DNA of 64,000 nt, taken from positions 1 through 64,000 of the forward strand of contig DATKLL010000108.1 of the NCBI GenBank assembly GCA_035542475.1. Reading direction: 5' to 3'. The stretch's first letter is position 1, and each line of letters begins with the position of its first letter. The stretch comes from DATKLL01 sp035542475. GTDB taxonomy: Bacteria > Desulfobacterota > Syntrophia > Syntrophales > UBA2185. The notes beneath the pieces are model-generated. The model did not search any database and was not told where the DNA came from. It was given only the letters and a program-made list of their open reading frames with translations. Below are positions 49,910 to 59,380 of this stretch, piece by piece. Position numbers and translations under genes: made by a program.

Positions 49910-51187
49910 ATGGAATTCAAATACGGCCTGGAAGATAAGCCGCCTCTGGGTGAATCTTTTTTAATGGGGCTTCAGTGGTGCGCCCTGTTGGTGCCGTTTA
50001 TGGTCATTTTGGGAAAGGTTGCCGGTGCAGTCCACTTCACCAGTCCTGCCGGGATAACTGTATATCTGCAAAAGACAGCCTTCATCATGGCTGTATTCCT
50101 CCTTATCGAGGTCCTTTGGGGTCATCGCCTGCCCCTTGTCATAGGGCCATCTTCCGTACTTCTTATCGGTATAATTTCCAGCAGTGCTTTCGATATGAAT
50201 ACCATATACACAGCAATCATCTGCGGGGGCTTTGTCCTCGCCCTGGCGGGCATTACGGGCATTTTCGGATATCTGCAGCGGCTCTTCACCCCCCGCGTTG
50301 TGGCAGTAGTGCTCCTGCTGATTGCCTTCACTCTGACGCCTACCATCCTGAGGCTGGTAACAGAACCGCAAGGGATAACACCGCAGGCAAACATGTTCTA
50401 TGCCTTAACACTTACTGCCGCTACTCTGATTCTCCACCGCTTCCTTAAGGGGGTCTGGAAATCCATTCTGATCCTGATTTCCATGGCTGCCGGAAGCGTC
50501 GTCTATTTCATTATTTTCCCGGGCAGCCTTGATATGAATCCATCTGTGTCATTAAGGTTTCTCTCGACCTTTCTTCAGGATATGATCGGCAGTCTTTCTT
50601 TTGATATTGGGCTATTAATCTCTTTTCTCGTCTGTTTTGTTGCTTTATCTATTAATGATTTGGGATCGATGCAATCTATAAATGCTTTAGTAAAATCGCC
50701 AGACATAAACAAACGGGTCAACAGGGGTATCTTTTTTACCGGCCTCGCCAATGTGGCGTCCGGGATTTTTGGGGTAATCGGGCAGGTCAATTATTCCGTC
50801 AGTGTCGGTGTCGTCACGGTTACAGGATGTCTGTCAAGATTCACATTAATACCGGCGGCGGTCGTTCTTCTGATAATATCCTTTTCACCCATGGTAATAG
50901 GTTTTTTGGGGATCGTCCCTTCTGTTGTAATCGGCAGCGTTATGTTATATACACTTTGCGCCCAGGTGTCTGCCGGCCTGGCGGTGGCCTTCGAGGCTTT
51001 GGAACAATTCAACTTCGACGATGGAATGATTATAGGTATGCCTATTCTCATTGCAACGGTGATTGCTTTTATGCCAGCCGATTTTTTTCATAACTTCCCG
51101 CGGATCATGCAACCTATTATCGGAAATGGATTTGTGATGGGAGTCATAACCCTCCTATTTTTGGAGCACGGTATATTCAGAAAGTGA
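49910..51187 (+). CDS. NCS2-family nucleobase permease (UraA/xanthine-like)
   Basis: 425 residues with about 12-14 membrane segments. GPSSVLLIGIISSSAF-type early segments, FVCFVALSINDLGSMQSINALV and GIFGVIGQVNYSVSVGVV match the NCS2 substrate-binding helices (the QxN-like region being TM10-like). It would import uracil, xanthine or a similar base by proton symport. AAGGATCG precedes the ATG. It lies alone, 196 bp from the MoaD gene. Confidence 0.85.
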   Translation: MEFKYGLEDKPPLGESFLMGLQWCALLVPFMVILGKVAGAVHFTSPAGITVYLQKTAFIMAVFLLIEVLWGHRLPLVIGPSSVLLIGIISSSAFDMNTIYTAIICGGFVLALAGITGIFGYLQRLFTPRVVAVVLLLIAFTLTPTILRLVTEPQGITPQANMFYALTLTAATLILHRFLKGVWKSILILISMAAGSVVYFIIFPGSLDMNPSVSLRFLSTFLQDMIGSLSFDIGLLISFLVCFVALSINDLGSMQSINALVKSPDINKRVNRGIFFTGLANVASGIFGVIGQVNYSVSVGVVTVTGCLSRFTLIPAAVVLLIISFSPMVIGFLGIVPSVVIGSVMLYTLCAQVSAGLAVAFEALEQFNFDDGMIIGMPILIATVIAFMPADFFHNFPRIMQPIIGNGFVMGVITLLFLEHGIFRK

Positions 51188-51250
51188 TAGAACAAAATAA
51201 ACCCTTATATATGAATCAGGGGATGATTCAGATGATTAAGGAGGTCGGAT

Positions 51251-51511
51251 ATGAAGTGGTGCATTTTTGTAAACAGAAGGTGCTGTGGAAATGACTGTGT
51301 CGGATGGATTAATGATAATTGTTTCATTTATCTATTGTTGCCAATCGATTACAGCGATAAGCAATTACAAACTGAATTCGATTGGTCGAAATATGAATCG
51401 TTAAAAGCATCCGGCCACAATTTACTGAAAAATGGCGATGCCCAATTATCGTTTTTAGATGAACTGGAAAGACTGATTGCACAAAAAAACATCAGTAATA
51501 GAAAAATGTAA
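51251..51511 (+). CDS. Small protein with Cys-rich N-terminus (86 residues)
   Basis: Begins MKWCIFVNRRCCGNDCVGW with five Cys in the first 24 residues, followed by an acidic, helical C-terminal part (KQLQTEFDWSKYESLKASGH and FLDELERLIAQKN). No family recognised. TAAGGAGG lies eight bases before the ATG, so it is very likely translated. It may bind a metal or form disulfides. A small inverted repeat (TGAATCA ... TGATTCA at 51212-51230) lies just upstream. Confidence 0.65.
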   Translation: MKWCIFVNRRCCGNDCVGWINDNCFIYLLLPIDYSDKQLQTEFDWSKYESLKASGHNLLKNGDAQLSFLDELERLIAQKNISNRKM

Positions 51512-51620
51512 TAGTCTAAAATCCGCTGCCTCGGGAACTATAAAGAAATGCATAACCAGGGCGGTTGTGATCCATAATCGCATTATGCCATGAGTAATCT
51601 CTTCTATAAAGGGGGCGGCA

Positions 51621-52463
51621 ATGGAGATTGAACGGGCATTACAGTTGATTGATAAAATTGAGACTACAATGGCAGACTGTATCGACAGCAGATTTTTTCA
51701 TCCCGATGTCTTTACAACACTGGATAATGTAAATGCCAGCCGCAAGGAAATCGATCTTCTCAGGGATAAAATAGGCGATGATATTTGGATGAGGCTGCAA
51801 GGCATAGCGGGCTCGGTCTATTTTGGAAGCCTTAGGCGAGGGGAGGCGGCCAGCTTTTACGATGTGGTGACCCGTCTAGGAATGGTGCAGACAAAGGCTA
51901 TGATCATCACATTGGCCCTATATCAATATGGGAGAAACGAAAAGGATGTGGAGGTCATATTCGCCCGGTGCTATGCCACCGCTGTCATGGCGCAGATGCT
52001 GGCTCTCCAGATGGGATTCCGGGAAGATGCGGCCAGCCGTGCGGAGCTGGGGGGTCTGCTCCTTGAGATCGGCAAAAAAATGATGGTTGTATACAGAAAA
52101 ACCTTCGATCACAAATCGAGGGAGATTGATGACGACTTTATCGAGTCCTATCATCCCTATCTCGGTGAAAGGATAGTAAAGCACTACTCCTTGCCTGATT
52201 ATCTAAGATCAATCATCCTCGCCCGTCAGGTCATTCTTGATGAGAATATCGTCTCCCTGCCGGGCATTGTCTATTTGGCTTATGACAACGTCTGTGTCAG
52301 TTTCAGGAAGTACGACAACCGGCTGGTCCTCAAATGCCAGACGCCGAGACCCGGCACAGATGTGAGCCGCACCTTGGAAGCCATCATCCAGGATAAGTTC
52401 CGATCCGTCGGGTTGGAGCAGTATCTGCATATCTTCCGGATACCGAAGATTTACGACCCATAA
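51621..52463 (+). CDS. HDOD-domain protein
   Basis: 280 residues. ALQLIDKIETTM at the N-terminus and the central FYDVVTRLGMVQTKAMIITLALYQYG with ELGGLLLEIGKKMMVVYR and ESYHPYLGERIVKHYSLPDYLRSII form an HDOD domain (an inactive HD-type helical domain used in signalling scaffolds). The HD metal ligands are absent, as expected for HDOD. No other domain seen. GGGGGCGG lies just before the ATG. Confidence 0.85.
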   Translation: MEIERALQLIDKIETTMADCIDSRFFHPDVFTTLDNVNASRKEIDLLRDKIGDDIWMRLQGIAGSVYFGSLRRGEAASFYDVVTRLGMVQTKAMIITLALYQYGRNEKDVEVIFARCYATAVMAQMLALQMGFREDAASRAELGGLLLEIGKKMMVVYRKTFDHKSREIDDDFIESYHPYLGERIVKHYSLPDYLRSIILARQVILDENIVSLPGIVYLAYDNVCVSFRKYDNRLVLKCQTPRPGTDVSRTLEAIIQDKFRSVGLEQYLHIFRIPKIYDP

Positions 52464-52771
52464 CAAAATTGGGAATTGCCCCCTCCGGTATACACAAGTC
52501 GCTTTTTAGGCTTTATGTCCTATTTGCCATACACTTAAAACTACGAAGTCATCATTGTGCCCCTGAAATATTCCACGGCAATCAGCACCCGGAACAAGGA
52601 TGTTGATTTTTCATTTTCTTCATCTTTTTCCTTACCCAAGGTAAGACAAATCAACACAAAAAATTAGGCAATGAGAAGCGAAGAATCAGTGATCGCATGA
52701 TAGTAATTCGCACGCGGAAACCCTAACATAAATAAAGGCTTTGAAATATTTTATGAAAGGACTGAACCGTT
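52464..52771. other. Intergenic region, about 308 bp
   Basis: No gene or clear signal recognised between the HDOD gene and the 81-residue protein gene. Confidence 0.3.
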
Positions 52772-53017
52772 ATGACTTACTCATTCGCGTGTCCCGTCCC
52801 CTGCAATTATGAAATAAAGGTTGATGCAGAAGACAGCGATGATGCCATAAAAAAAATTATCATGGCAGGTGCAATACGCTGTCGGAATATCAACAACCGG
52901 TGCTATTGTGAAAAAGCTAATCACCATATGCCTCCCATAAAGGAAGAGCAGTTAAGAAATATTGTGCGATTATGCATGAAGGAAGAATGTGACACACCTA
53001 ATAGAATATATCAATAA
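52772..53017 (+). CDS. Small Cys-rich protein (81 residues), DUF1059-like
   Basis: Begins MTYSFACPVPCNYEIKVDAED, with CPVPC, then CRNINNRCYC and a helical C-terminus. The opening resembles small DUF1059-type proteins (MxYxFxCP...C...), which may bind metal. AAAGGA lies 10 bases before the ATG. The gene is followed by a short uncertain reading frame and then the convergent VWA gene. Function unknown. Confidence 0.72.
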   Translation: MTYSFACPVPCNYEIKVDAEDSDDAIKKIIMAGAIRCRNINNRCYCEKANHHMPPIKEEQLRNIVRLCMKEECDTPNRIYQ

Positions 53018-53296
53018 AAGGCCGATTAATATTCCTGCGGTGTATCAACAATCCGACCGGATGTTGCAGCGCGCTTTGATCCGTGACTTGCCCGTTTCTC
53101 TATATGATATTGTCGACTACGTTAAAATACAGGCAGGGGGACATTTGCCTGAATACAATTTAATAAAATATAAATTTTCAGACAATCATCCCGTAAATGT
53201 TAAAGGAACATTTCTAAATATATACATATGAGACAAACACCTGTCCATAAACTTACTTATCTCCAATTTTGATAGGATTATTTTCAACACCCATAC

Positions 53297-54664
53297 CTAA
53301 TTTACACGAAGCAGATACTCCACCACCTTTTCAAGATGATGAAGGGTGCTGCATTCACGCGCCACATTGCAGTATGGAAGGTACGTCTTCATCTCCGAAT
53401 CCCCCGATCCCCAAAGAGACGGTGTCTCAGGGTTGAGCCATATTAATCGTCTGCACCTCTCAGAAATAGACCGGAGGGCTTCAGTCCTCGGATCCCAATA
53501 GTTGTTTCTGGCGTCTCCCATGATGATCACCGTTGCTCTCTTCGTGAGGCAATCGACATAATGATCCATGAAATCGAGAAAGGAACCCCCGTAATCTGTC
53601 CGGTTCATGAGAATCGGAAGATCAGTCCCCGACCGCAGCCTGGCCAGGGCCTCCTGCAATGAGTATTTTTCGAAGAGGCAGCTCACTTCAACAAGATTTG
53701 AACAGAATATGAAGGATCGTATCCTTGGAATAACCTCGTTTAAGCTGTATAAAATAAGGAGAAGAAAACGGACGACATTCGAAACAGAACGGCTCACGTC
53801 GCAAATGGCAATAACTTCCGGCCGATCTATCGTTTTAGATTTCCAGCGGGTATCGAATGGAAGCCCGCCATAGGTAAGGCTATGCCTTAATGTCTTTTTG
53901 AAGTCCAGATGCCCCCTGCGGGCAGCTTTTTGCCTTCTCGAATGGCGGTCTTTCAATCGCTTGACCATTCTCTGTACAATTTTATGGATCCTAACCAGAT
54001 CCCGTTCATCAAGAGCGGAGAGGCTCGCGTTTTTTATATATCCCTCAAACTGTTCATCCGCCCTTCCCGCAGCGTAAAGTTCAAGTTGTCTCTCGATAAA
54101 ATTTCCCACCTTTTCGATAATATTATCCCGCATGGACTCCAGGACATCTACCTGAATGAGGGCCTCCGGACTTCCCTCTTCCGTGAGCCTCCGGATATCC
54201 CTGTCAAGCGTCTCCATGCCGAGCTCCTTAAAAACCCTCTGCATGTAAATGCCCTTCTGAATCGGGTATTGGATGTTGCGGACTTCAGCCCTTCCGGCAG
54301 CTTCATTTAATGCCAGGGCAAGACCGCCGCCGTCGCCTGCAAGAAGCGCCCTCGTCAGGAAAGCCGCCCCCTGTATGACAGGTGACGTACCATGGTTTTC
54401 CATAAGAATATCTTCCACCGAAACATCATTGATATCAAAAAAACGGCTGAAACAGACTTCAAAGACCTTTTTTTCCGGCAGTGATTTTGCGAGAGAAGCG
54501 GACAGGTAATCCTTCAATAGCTGTCGGTCCCCGTAGCCGGACAGCGCCACAGCCCGCAGCGCATCCATTGTTTCCGTAACGGATATCCTGACACCGCAAC
54601 GGCGAAGGGCCATTATGAAATTTTCAAGAGTCCTGTCCAAATTAAGGGACCTCACGAAGGGCAT
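53297..54664 (-). CDS. VWA-domain protein, CoxE-like
   Basis: 455 residues. The C-terminal von Willebrand A-like domain carries the metal site ICDVSRSVSNVV (DxSxS) and RTDYGGSFLDF, with ATVIIMGDARNNYWDP near the end, matching the CoxE family. Works with the MoxR-type AAA ATPase encoded just upstream (23-bp overlap), a pair that inserts metals or matures protein complexes. No target enzyme is encoded next door, so the client is unknown. Confidence 0.9.
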   Translation of the reverse strand: MPFVRSLNLDRTLENFIMALRRCGVRISVTETMDALRAVALSGYGDRQLLKDYLSASLAKSLPEKKVFEVCFSRFFDINDVSVEDILMENHGTSPVIQGAAFLTRALLAGDGGGLALALNEAAGRAEVRNIQYPIQKGIYMQRVFKELGMETLDRDIRRLTEEGSPEALIQVDVLESMRDNIIEKVGNFIERQLELYAAGRADEQFEGYIKNASLSALDERDLVRIHKIVQRMVKRLKDRHSRRQKAARRGHLDFKKTLRHSLTYGGLPFDTRWKSKTIDRPEVIAICDVSRSVSNVVRFLLLILYSLNEVIPRIRSFIFCSNLVEVSCLFEKYSLQEALARLRSGTDLPILMNRTDYGGSFLDFMDHYVDCLTKRATVIIMGDARNNYWDPRTEALRSISERCRRLIWLNPETPSLWGSGDSEMKTYLPYCNVARECSTLHHLEKVVEYLLRVN

Positions 54665-55589
54665 TTTCCGTTAGAGTGTAAATCTTGTCTTCTGCAACCC
54701 GGACATCTTCCTGTGCCTTGAGAAACGTGTTCAAGGTTTCCCTGACCAGTTCCTTGTCCAGGCTTTCTGCATGGAGAATAACCAGAGTTTTTGCCCAGTC
54801 TATGGTTTCACTGATGGAGGGAAGTTTTTTAATGTCGAGCTTTCTTACCTGATGTATGAAGGAGACCAGTTGTCTGGTCAGTCTCTCCGATATGCCAGGA
54901 ACGCGGGTCAGGACGATTTCCCTCTCCATATTTTGCTCAGGAAAAGAAATATAGAGATGAAGACAGCGTCTTCTCAGGGCCTCGCCGAGCTCTCTCGTGC
55001 TGTTACTGGTGAGAAAAACAAAAGGCCTTGACGTGGCCTCTATCGTGCCGATCTCTGGGATGGAAACCTGGAAGTCCGAGAGAATTTCGAGTAGAAAGGC
55101 CTCGAACTCGTCATCGGATTTGTCTACTTCATCCACCAGGAGGACAGCCCCTTCCCTTTCCTGAAGGGCCTTGAGAAGCGGTCTCGGTTCAAGAAACTGG
55201 GGGGAAAAGAAAATATCATCGTACTGATGAAGCCTGTCGATGGATTCGGCAAGGCTTGTCTCCCCTTCGATAATCTTGTCTAGTTTATCTTTCAAAAGCT
55301 GGGTGTAAAGAAGCTGTTTTCCATACTTCCATTCATAAAGTGCCTTCGATTCGTCGAGTCCCTCGTAGCATTGAAGCCGGATCAGAGGAACGTCCATGAA
55401 AGATGCAGCTGCCTTGGCAAGTTCCGTTTTGCCAACGCCGGCGGGTCCCTCTACGAGTACAGGTTTTCCCAGATGGTAAGCCAGATATACAGTATGGGCT
55501 ATTTGTTTGGTGGCTATATAACCCACATTCTTGAGGCCCTGACGGACCCCATCCACGGTCGCAAATTTATCAGTCAATATGTTCATCAT
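54642..55589 (-). CDS. MoxR-family AAA+ ATPase
   Basis: 315 residues. Walker A GPAGVGKTELAKAAA (about 38-52), Walker B VLLVDEVDKSDDEFEAFLLEIL and the sensor stretch FVFLTSNSTRELGEALRRRCL match MoxR/CoxD ATPases. It would remodel client proteins together with the VWA protein whose gene overlaps its 3' end. AAGGAAGG precedes the start (two adjacent ATGs). Confidence 0.92.
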   Translation of the reverse strand: MMNILTDKFATVDGVRQGLKNVGYIATKQIAHTVYLAYHLGKPVLVEGPAGVGKTELAKAAASFMDVPLIRLQCYEGLDESKALYEWKYGKQLLYTQLLKDKLDKIIEGETSLAESIDRLHQYDDIFFSPQFLEPRPLLKALQEREGAVLLVDEVDKSDDEFEAFLLEILSDFQVSIPEIGTIEATSRPFVFLTSNSTRELGEALRRRCLHLYISFPEQNMEREIVLTRVPGISERLTRQLVSFIHQVRKLDIKKLPSISETIDWAKTLVILHAESLDKELVRETLNTFLKAQEDVRVAEDKIYTLTENALREVP

Positions 55590-55642
55590 TCGCCTTCCTT
55601 ATTCCTATGAAACATTTGCATAGTTACCTGCAGGTCTCTTCC

Positions 55643-56080
55643 CTATTTTGAACCGGCATCGAATTTTTGAAAAAAACTTCGCAGGATTTTTTTAAAAGAT
55701 TCAAGCTCCTCGGGTTTAAACCCGTTTTTGATTTCCTGGTTTATTCTCCCAACAATTCTCTTAGCCTTGTTCATCTCTTCAATACCCTGCTGACTTACGT
55801 GCACGAACGAAGCCCTGCCATCATTAGGACTAGCTTTTCTCCGGACCAATCCCACCTTTTCAAGACGGTCCACCAGACCGGTAATCGTGGAATTATCTAT
55901 GGACAATATCTGGCTCAATTCACTCATGGTCCGGCCGTCTTTTTCCGAAAGAAGGAAAAGGATTCCTGCTTGGGCAGGCGTCACCTTAACATTCTCTCTG
56001 TTCATGATATTGGTCAGGTGAGTACGAAGTTTTTGTTGGGCAGTAAAGATGAGATAAATGAGTCTGTCATCGGAGGGCAT
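55643..56080 (-). CDS. MarR-family transcriptional regulator
   Basis: 145 residues of the winged-helix MarR fold: VTPAQAGILFLLSEKDGRTM, LSQILSIDNSTITGLVDRLEKVGLVRR (recognition helix) and KASPNDGRASFVHVS (wing with the DGR signature). Dimeric repressor; ligand unknown. GAGG precedes the ATG. A perfect 8-4-8 palindrome lies 37 bp upstream, likely its own operator. The regulated genes could include its neighbours, but that is not shown. Confidence 0.92.
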   Translation of the reverse strand: MPSDDRLIYLIFTAQQKLRTHLTNIMNRENVKVTPAQAGILFLLSEKDGRTMSELSQILSIDNSTITGLVDRLEKVGLVRRKASPNDGRASFVHVSQQGIEEMNKAKRIVGRINQEIKNGFKPEELESFKKILRSFFQKFDAGSK

Positions 56081-56116
56081 CCGTAAAACCTCACTGAAAT
56101 ATTTCCGTTTGTTTAT

Positions 56117-56136
56117 TTATTTGGCATACCAAATAA
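56117..56136. promoter_or_regulatory. Probable MarR operator
   Basis: TTATTTGG at 56117-56124 and CCAAATAA at 56129-56136 are perfect 8-bp arms around CATA, 37 bp upstream of the MarR gene start, the usual position for autoregulation. Confidence 0.7.
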
Positions 56137-56337
56137 TAAATGTCAAACATAAATTTTCAGGGGGGATTCCGGTATTAAATGATATCTTAGTCTTTGAAAT
56201 AATATTGAAAATGGACAAATGGGAAAACAAGACTTCATTTCTCCAAACAAAACCTGGATCAGATTATTACGTATTAAGTTTGAGATTGACAGGGTTTGAA
56301 TCTCTCGGATTATATGTCTATATGGATAAACCGGTCA

Positions 56338-57867
56338 TCAGATGCTAAATTTCGGATACAATTTTTTTACACATTCAGGACAGATGCCATGACTGAAATC
56401 GGCTTCCGATCGGTCACTTATATAAGTCTCTAATTGCTCCCAATAACCCTTATCGTTACGGATTTTCTTGCAGGCGGAGCAAATGGGTAATAATCCGTTC
56501 AAAGTTCTTATTTTGGACAGTGCTTCCTTCAGTTCAAAAATGAGTCTCTCCCTCTCCTCTTCTGCCTGCTTGCGTTCGGTAATATCTTTTGAAGCTACTG
56601 TTACGGCTATCGTCATTAATCCTTCCCTGTCCTTGACAGGACTATAGGTCCGCAAAAAATACCGGCCGTCTCTTTCACTTCTATATTCATTCTGGATTGA
56701 TTTTCCTGTTTCAAATACGTAGTCCACTTTCTCAATAAACTCCTTTGTGGACTTTTCGGAATGGAATTCACTGTATGGTCTGCCTATGATCTGGTCCAGT
56801 GGAAGGCCGAATCTTGACAGATGTTTGTCGTTCATGAACAGATACCTGTAGCCTCTATCTACAAGATACATAGAGTCGGCTGTGGACGCCAAAGACCGGT
56901 ATTTCTCTCCTGATTCCCGCAGCGCTTCTTCCATATGTTTGCGGTCGGTAATATCCCTGATAGATTCAATAGCCCCTACAATATTACCCCCTCTGTCATA
57001 TAAAGGTCTGGCCTTCCCCCAAAGTATGCGATGTTGATTTTTCAGCGGTACATCAGCTTCAGATAGAAGAATATCTCCTTTTTTGTTGATGTACCTATAT
57101 TTATTTTCAATCTCTTCATCAGATACAAATACCAGGTCAATCAGTATCGGTCTCCGCATCCCGTAGAAAGGTATTGCATATTCATAATCCCCTTTTCCTA
57201 TCATGTCTTCGGCCCTGACACCGGTCATTTCTTCAATAGCCCTGTTCCATGCAATGACTTTACCCTCCCGATCAATGGCAAAAGTCGCATCAGGCAGGAA
57301 ATCAATGATATCAGATAAGCGCTGTTCCGATTCCCGCAATGCTTCCTCAGTCTGCTTGCGTATGGTGATCTCGCGTACTATGATGACAATCTGGCTTTCA
57401 AGAAGCGGCAATAATCTTGCCTCATACCAGCGTTCCTTATCCCGATCCGCTACAGAATATTCTATGCTGACAATGGATCTCTCCTTTTGTGTCCGATCAA
57501 TTGCCTTACCAAACTTTATCCCGACATTTTTCGGAAATATTTCACCGATTTGCTTTCCAATCACTTCTTCCCGTAATATATGTGACTCTATACCGTCAGA
57601 TGTTTGATAATCCAGAATGGTGCCCCCACGGTCTGTTCGAAAAAGGAGATCCGGGAAGGCTTGAAACACAGCCCTCATTTCAGAGTTCGCGTGCAGCAAT
57701 TCTTGTGAACTGAGATCAAGGGACCTTTCTAACATCTCACGATCCATATCCATCTGCCAGTAAGCTTCATTGACCGAACTAATAATTTTCTCACATTCGC
57801 TTGGAATAGCATCCACGCTTCCAAAATTGCGTATAATTTGACGCTTTAACAGACTGTGTAGTTCCAT
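56338..57867 (-). CDS. Multi-PAS sensor protein with C-terminal Cys motif
   Basis: 509 residues. Three or so PAS domains in the middle: RAVFQAFPDLLFRTDRGG, SDIIDFLPDATFAIDREGK, and a third starting with GEKYRSLASTADSMYLVD, each followed by ITERKQ-like linkers. The C-terminal 60 residues carry GLLPICSACKKIRNDKGYWEQ and GICPECVKKLYP, a two-CxxC module found at the ends of many deltaproteobacterial PAS proteins. No kinase, GGDEF or other output domain, so it probably signals through protein contacts. GAGAGGT precedes the ATG. No membrane segments. Confidence 0.88.
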   Translation of the reverse strand: MELHSLLKRQIIRNFGSVDAIPSECEKIISSVNEAYWQMDMDREMLERSLDLSSQELLHANSEMRAVFQAFPDLLFRTDRGGTILDYQTSDGIESHILREEVIGKQIGEIFPKNVGIKFGKAIDRTQKERSIVSIEYSVADRDKERWYEARLLPLLESQIVIIVREITIRKQTEEALRESEQRLSDIIDFLPDATFAIDREGKVIAWNRAIEEMTGVRAEDMIGKGDYEYAIPFYGMRRPILIDLVFVSDEEIENKYRYINKKGDILLSEADVPLKNQHRILWGKARPLYDRGGNIVGAIESIRDITDRKHMEEALRESGEKYRSLASTADSMYLVDRGYRYLFMNDKHLSRFGLPLDQIIGRPYSEFHSEKSTKEFIEKVDYVFETGKSIQNEYRSERDGRYFLRTYSPVKDREGLMTIAVTVASKDITERKQAEEERERLIFELKEALSKIRTLNGLLPICSACKKIRNDKGYWEQLETYISDRSEADFSHGICPECVKKLYPKFSI

Positions 57868-58320
57868 AGCTACCTCTCAGAAAAAGCATCATTTTAAAAA
57901 TGCTTTTGAATGAAACATTTAAGGTAAAGAACTTGAGTTTTCAATAAAACATCTGAAATCAGATGTGTAATATCTTGCATTTTCTATGTAATTTTTTTGG
58001 ATAATATTTTAATCAGGTTGAATTTGTACATGAGATGCACTCACGGATCAGCTTGCAGTATATCATTATGGGGTCGGTGTAACAAATACACAGTATATTA
58101 TTTAAATGCAATACTAGAAAATTGCGTAAAATATACTAGGCAAAAACTATTACTTTCATAATATTGTGTAATTATTTATTATATTTTTTTCAGACTATAA
58201 TTTATGAATGATCAGATAAACATGAATTGTGAAAGCCCGCAAGCTGGAGGTTCCCAGAAAAGAAGATATACCTGCAACATCACTTATTTTATCAATAAGA
58301 AACGGTTTGTGAAATGCATT
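57868..58320. other. Intergenic region with nested inverted repeats
   Basis: A+T-rich, no gene. AGTATATT at 58092-58099 pairs with AATATACT at 58130-58137, and inside it GCAAT at 58108-58112 pairs with ATTGC at 58121-58125, giving a nested hairpin that could be an operator or an RNA fold. Lies upstream of the PAS gene on the minus strand. Confidence 0.4.
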
Positions 58321-58370
58321 CTGGATCAGGACTTGATTTTTTAAATCACTTTAATCAAGTCCTGATTCAG
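58321..58370 (-). terminator. Long hairpin after the Cache-domain gene
   Basis: An 18-bp stem (58321-58338 with 58353-58370, one mismatch) over a 14-base loop starts 10 bases after the stop of the minus-strand Cache gene. It lacks a clean T-tract, so its role as terminator or as mRNA-stabilising hairpin is uncertain. Confidence 0.5.
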
Positions 58371-58379
58371 ATTTCGTAT

Positions 58380-58832
58380 TCATACAGTTGTCAGATTTAC
58401 AGTTGTAGCCTGAAGATTATAGGAAATCAAATCCAGCCACTTCTCTACATAGATTCCACCGCAAAAGATAAGATCATCAACCTTCTCAAAGTATACGCGC
58501 TTGGGTTTCATCTCTTTGGTTACCGGGTTATACCATTTGTACTCCACAAAGCCGCTTCCTTTCTCCCCGGCTGTATCAATGATCTCCCGGATGAAACTCT
58601 TGCCATCGGAATCCTTGAGGTCGATGAAGTTCTTATTTATGTATTTCTCATTGACTCCATGTGCAATCATGGCCCCTTTTTGGTCCAGAACAAAGATGTA
58701 CATTTCTTCCTGAACAAAGGGCCCTTTGGTGTTTGTGAACTCAGCCAGAGCAATATCTTTACCGGAACTCTTGTAAAAATTTATCGCGTTGGCTACAAAT
58801 CCTTTCGCTACTTTCTTTGATTTTTCCAACAT
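58380..58832 (-). CDS. Single-Cache-domain protein without signal peptide (150 residues)
   Basis: FYKSSGKDIALAEFTNTKGPF, VLDQKGAMIAHGVNEKYIN, and GSGFVEYKWYNPVTKEMKPKRVYF followed by FCGGIYVEKW are the single-Cache (sCache_2-like) ligand-binding blocks. Cache domains usually sit outside the membrane; here there is neither signal peptide nor membrane segment, so it is apparently a free cytosolic sensor. No other domain. AGGAGGAAAAT precedes the ATG. It is followed by a long hairpin. Confidence 0.85.
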   Translation of the reverse strand: MLEKSKKVAKGFVANAINFYKSSGKDIALAEFTNTKGPFVQEEMYIFVLDQKGAMIAHGVNEKYINKNFIDLKDSDGKSFIREIIDTAGEKGSGFVEYKWYNPVTKEMKPKRVYFEKVDDLIFCGGIYVEKWLDLISYNLQATTVNLTTV

Positions 58833-58929
58833 ATTTTCCTCCTAATTCATTGGCCAACACCGTTGCAATATGATTATCAGCCAAGTTGTAAGTTTGTTTC
58901 CAGTGCCTGAATTTTTGTCTTAGTCAGTA

Positions 58930-59304
58930 TCATTCCGACACTCCAAATTCCACCTCTCTTATCAGGTCATTAACCGTCATTAAATATTTTGCAAGAATTT
59001 GTGACTCAAGGAGACCTGAAGAGAGTCTCTTTTCAATCAAGTCTTTCGGTACCGGCGGTTCGCCGAAATACATCTTGAGATCCATAAAGGCTTCTTCCTT
59101 TGTTTTCTCAGACATATGAATCGCTTTAAATTCCTTGATCAAGTCGATGGGTGTCCTGCCGTATTTCGCAAGTATCTGTTGATCGAAAAGACCGGACGAA
59201 AGGTAATGACGCCTGATATGTTCTACATCATATGGCGGTTTGCCAAAGTACATGCTCAAATCCTTTACGGCTTCGTCCTTCATTTTTTGTGTTAACCTTT
59301 TCAT
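58930..59304 (-). CDS. Unknown protein made of two 50-residue repeats
   Basis: 124 residues. Residues 9-58 and 69-117 are near-copies: each has LxMYFGxPP, then a variable helix, SSGL, QILAKY, T and DLI (repeat 1 KDLSMYFGKPP / LSSGLFDQQILAKYGRT; repeat 2 MDLKMYFGEPP / LSSGLLESQILAKYLMT). The period is 60 residues. No family recognised. AGGAGG lies seven bases before the ATG. It lies between the Cache protein gene and the CstA operon, all on the minus strand. The repeats look like helical binding modules. Confidence 0.78.
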   Translation of the reverse strand: MKRLTQKMKDEAVKDLSMYFGKPPYDVEHIRRHYLSSGLFDQQILAKYGRTPIDLIKEFKAIHMSEKTKEEAFMDLKMYFGEPPVPKDLIEKRLSSGLLESQILAKYLMTVNDLIREVEFGVSE

Positions 59305-59380
59305 TTAAAAACCTCCTTTCTTATCAGATGACTCATCCTCCACCATGTCCTGGCGAAGAATGAATCTGTTAATAAACGTA

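Noticed and set aside
52989..53231. An 80-codon frame starting with GTG, overlapping the end of the 81-residue gene by 29 bp
   Set aside because: The start is GTG with a weak ribosome site, the protein has no recognisable feature, and it overlaps a better gene. It might be real but I cannot support it.
56058..56348. A plus-strand frame of about 96 codons over the MarR gene start and operator
   Set aside because: It spans the MarR operator, has no ribosome site and its composition is like noncoding DNA.
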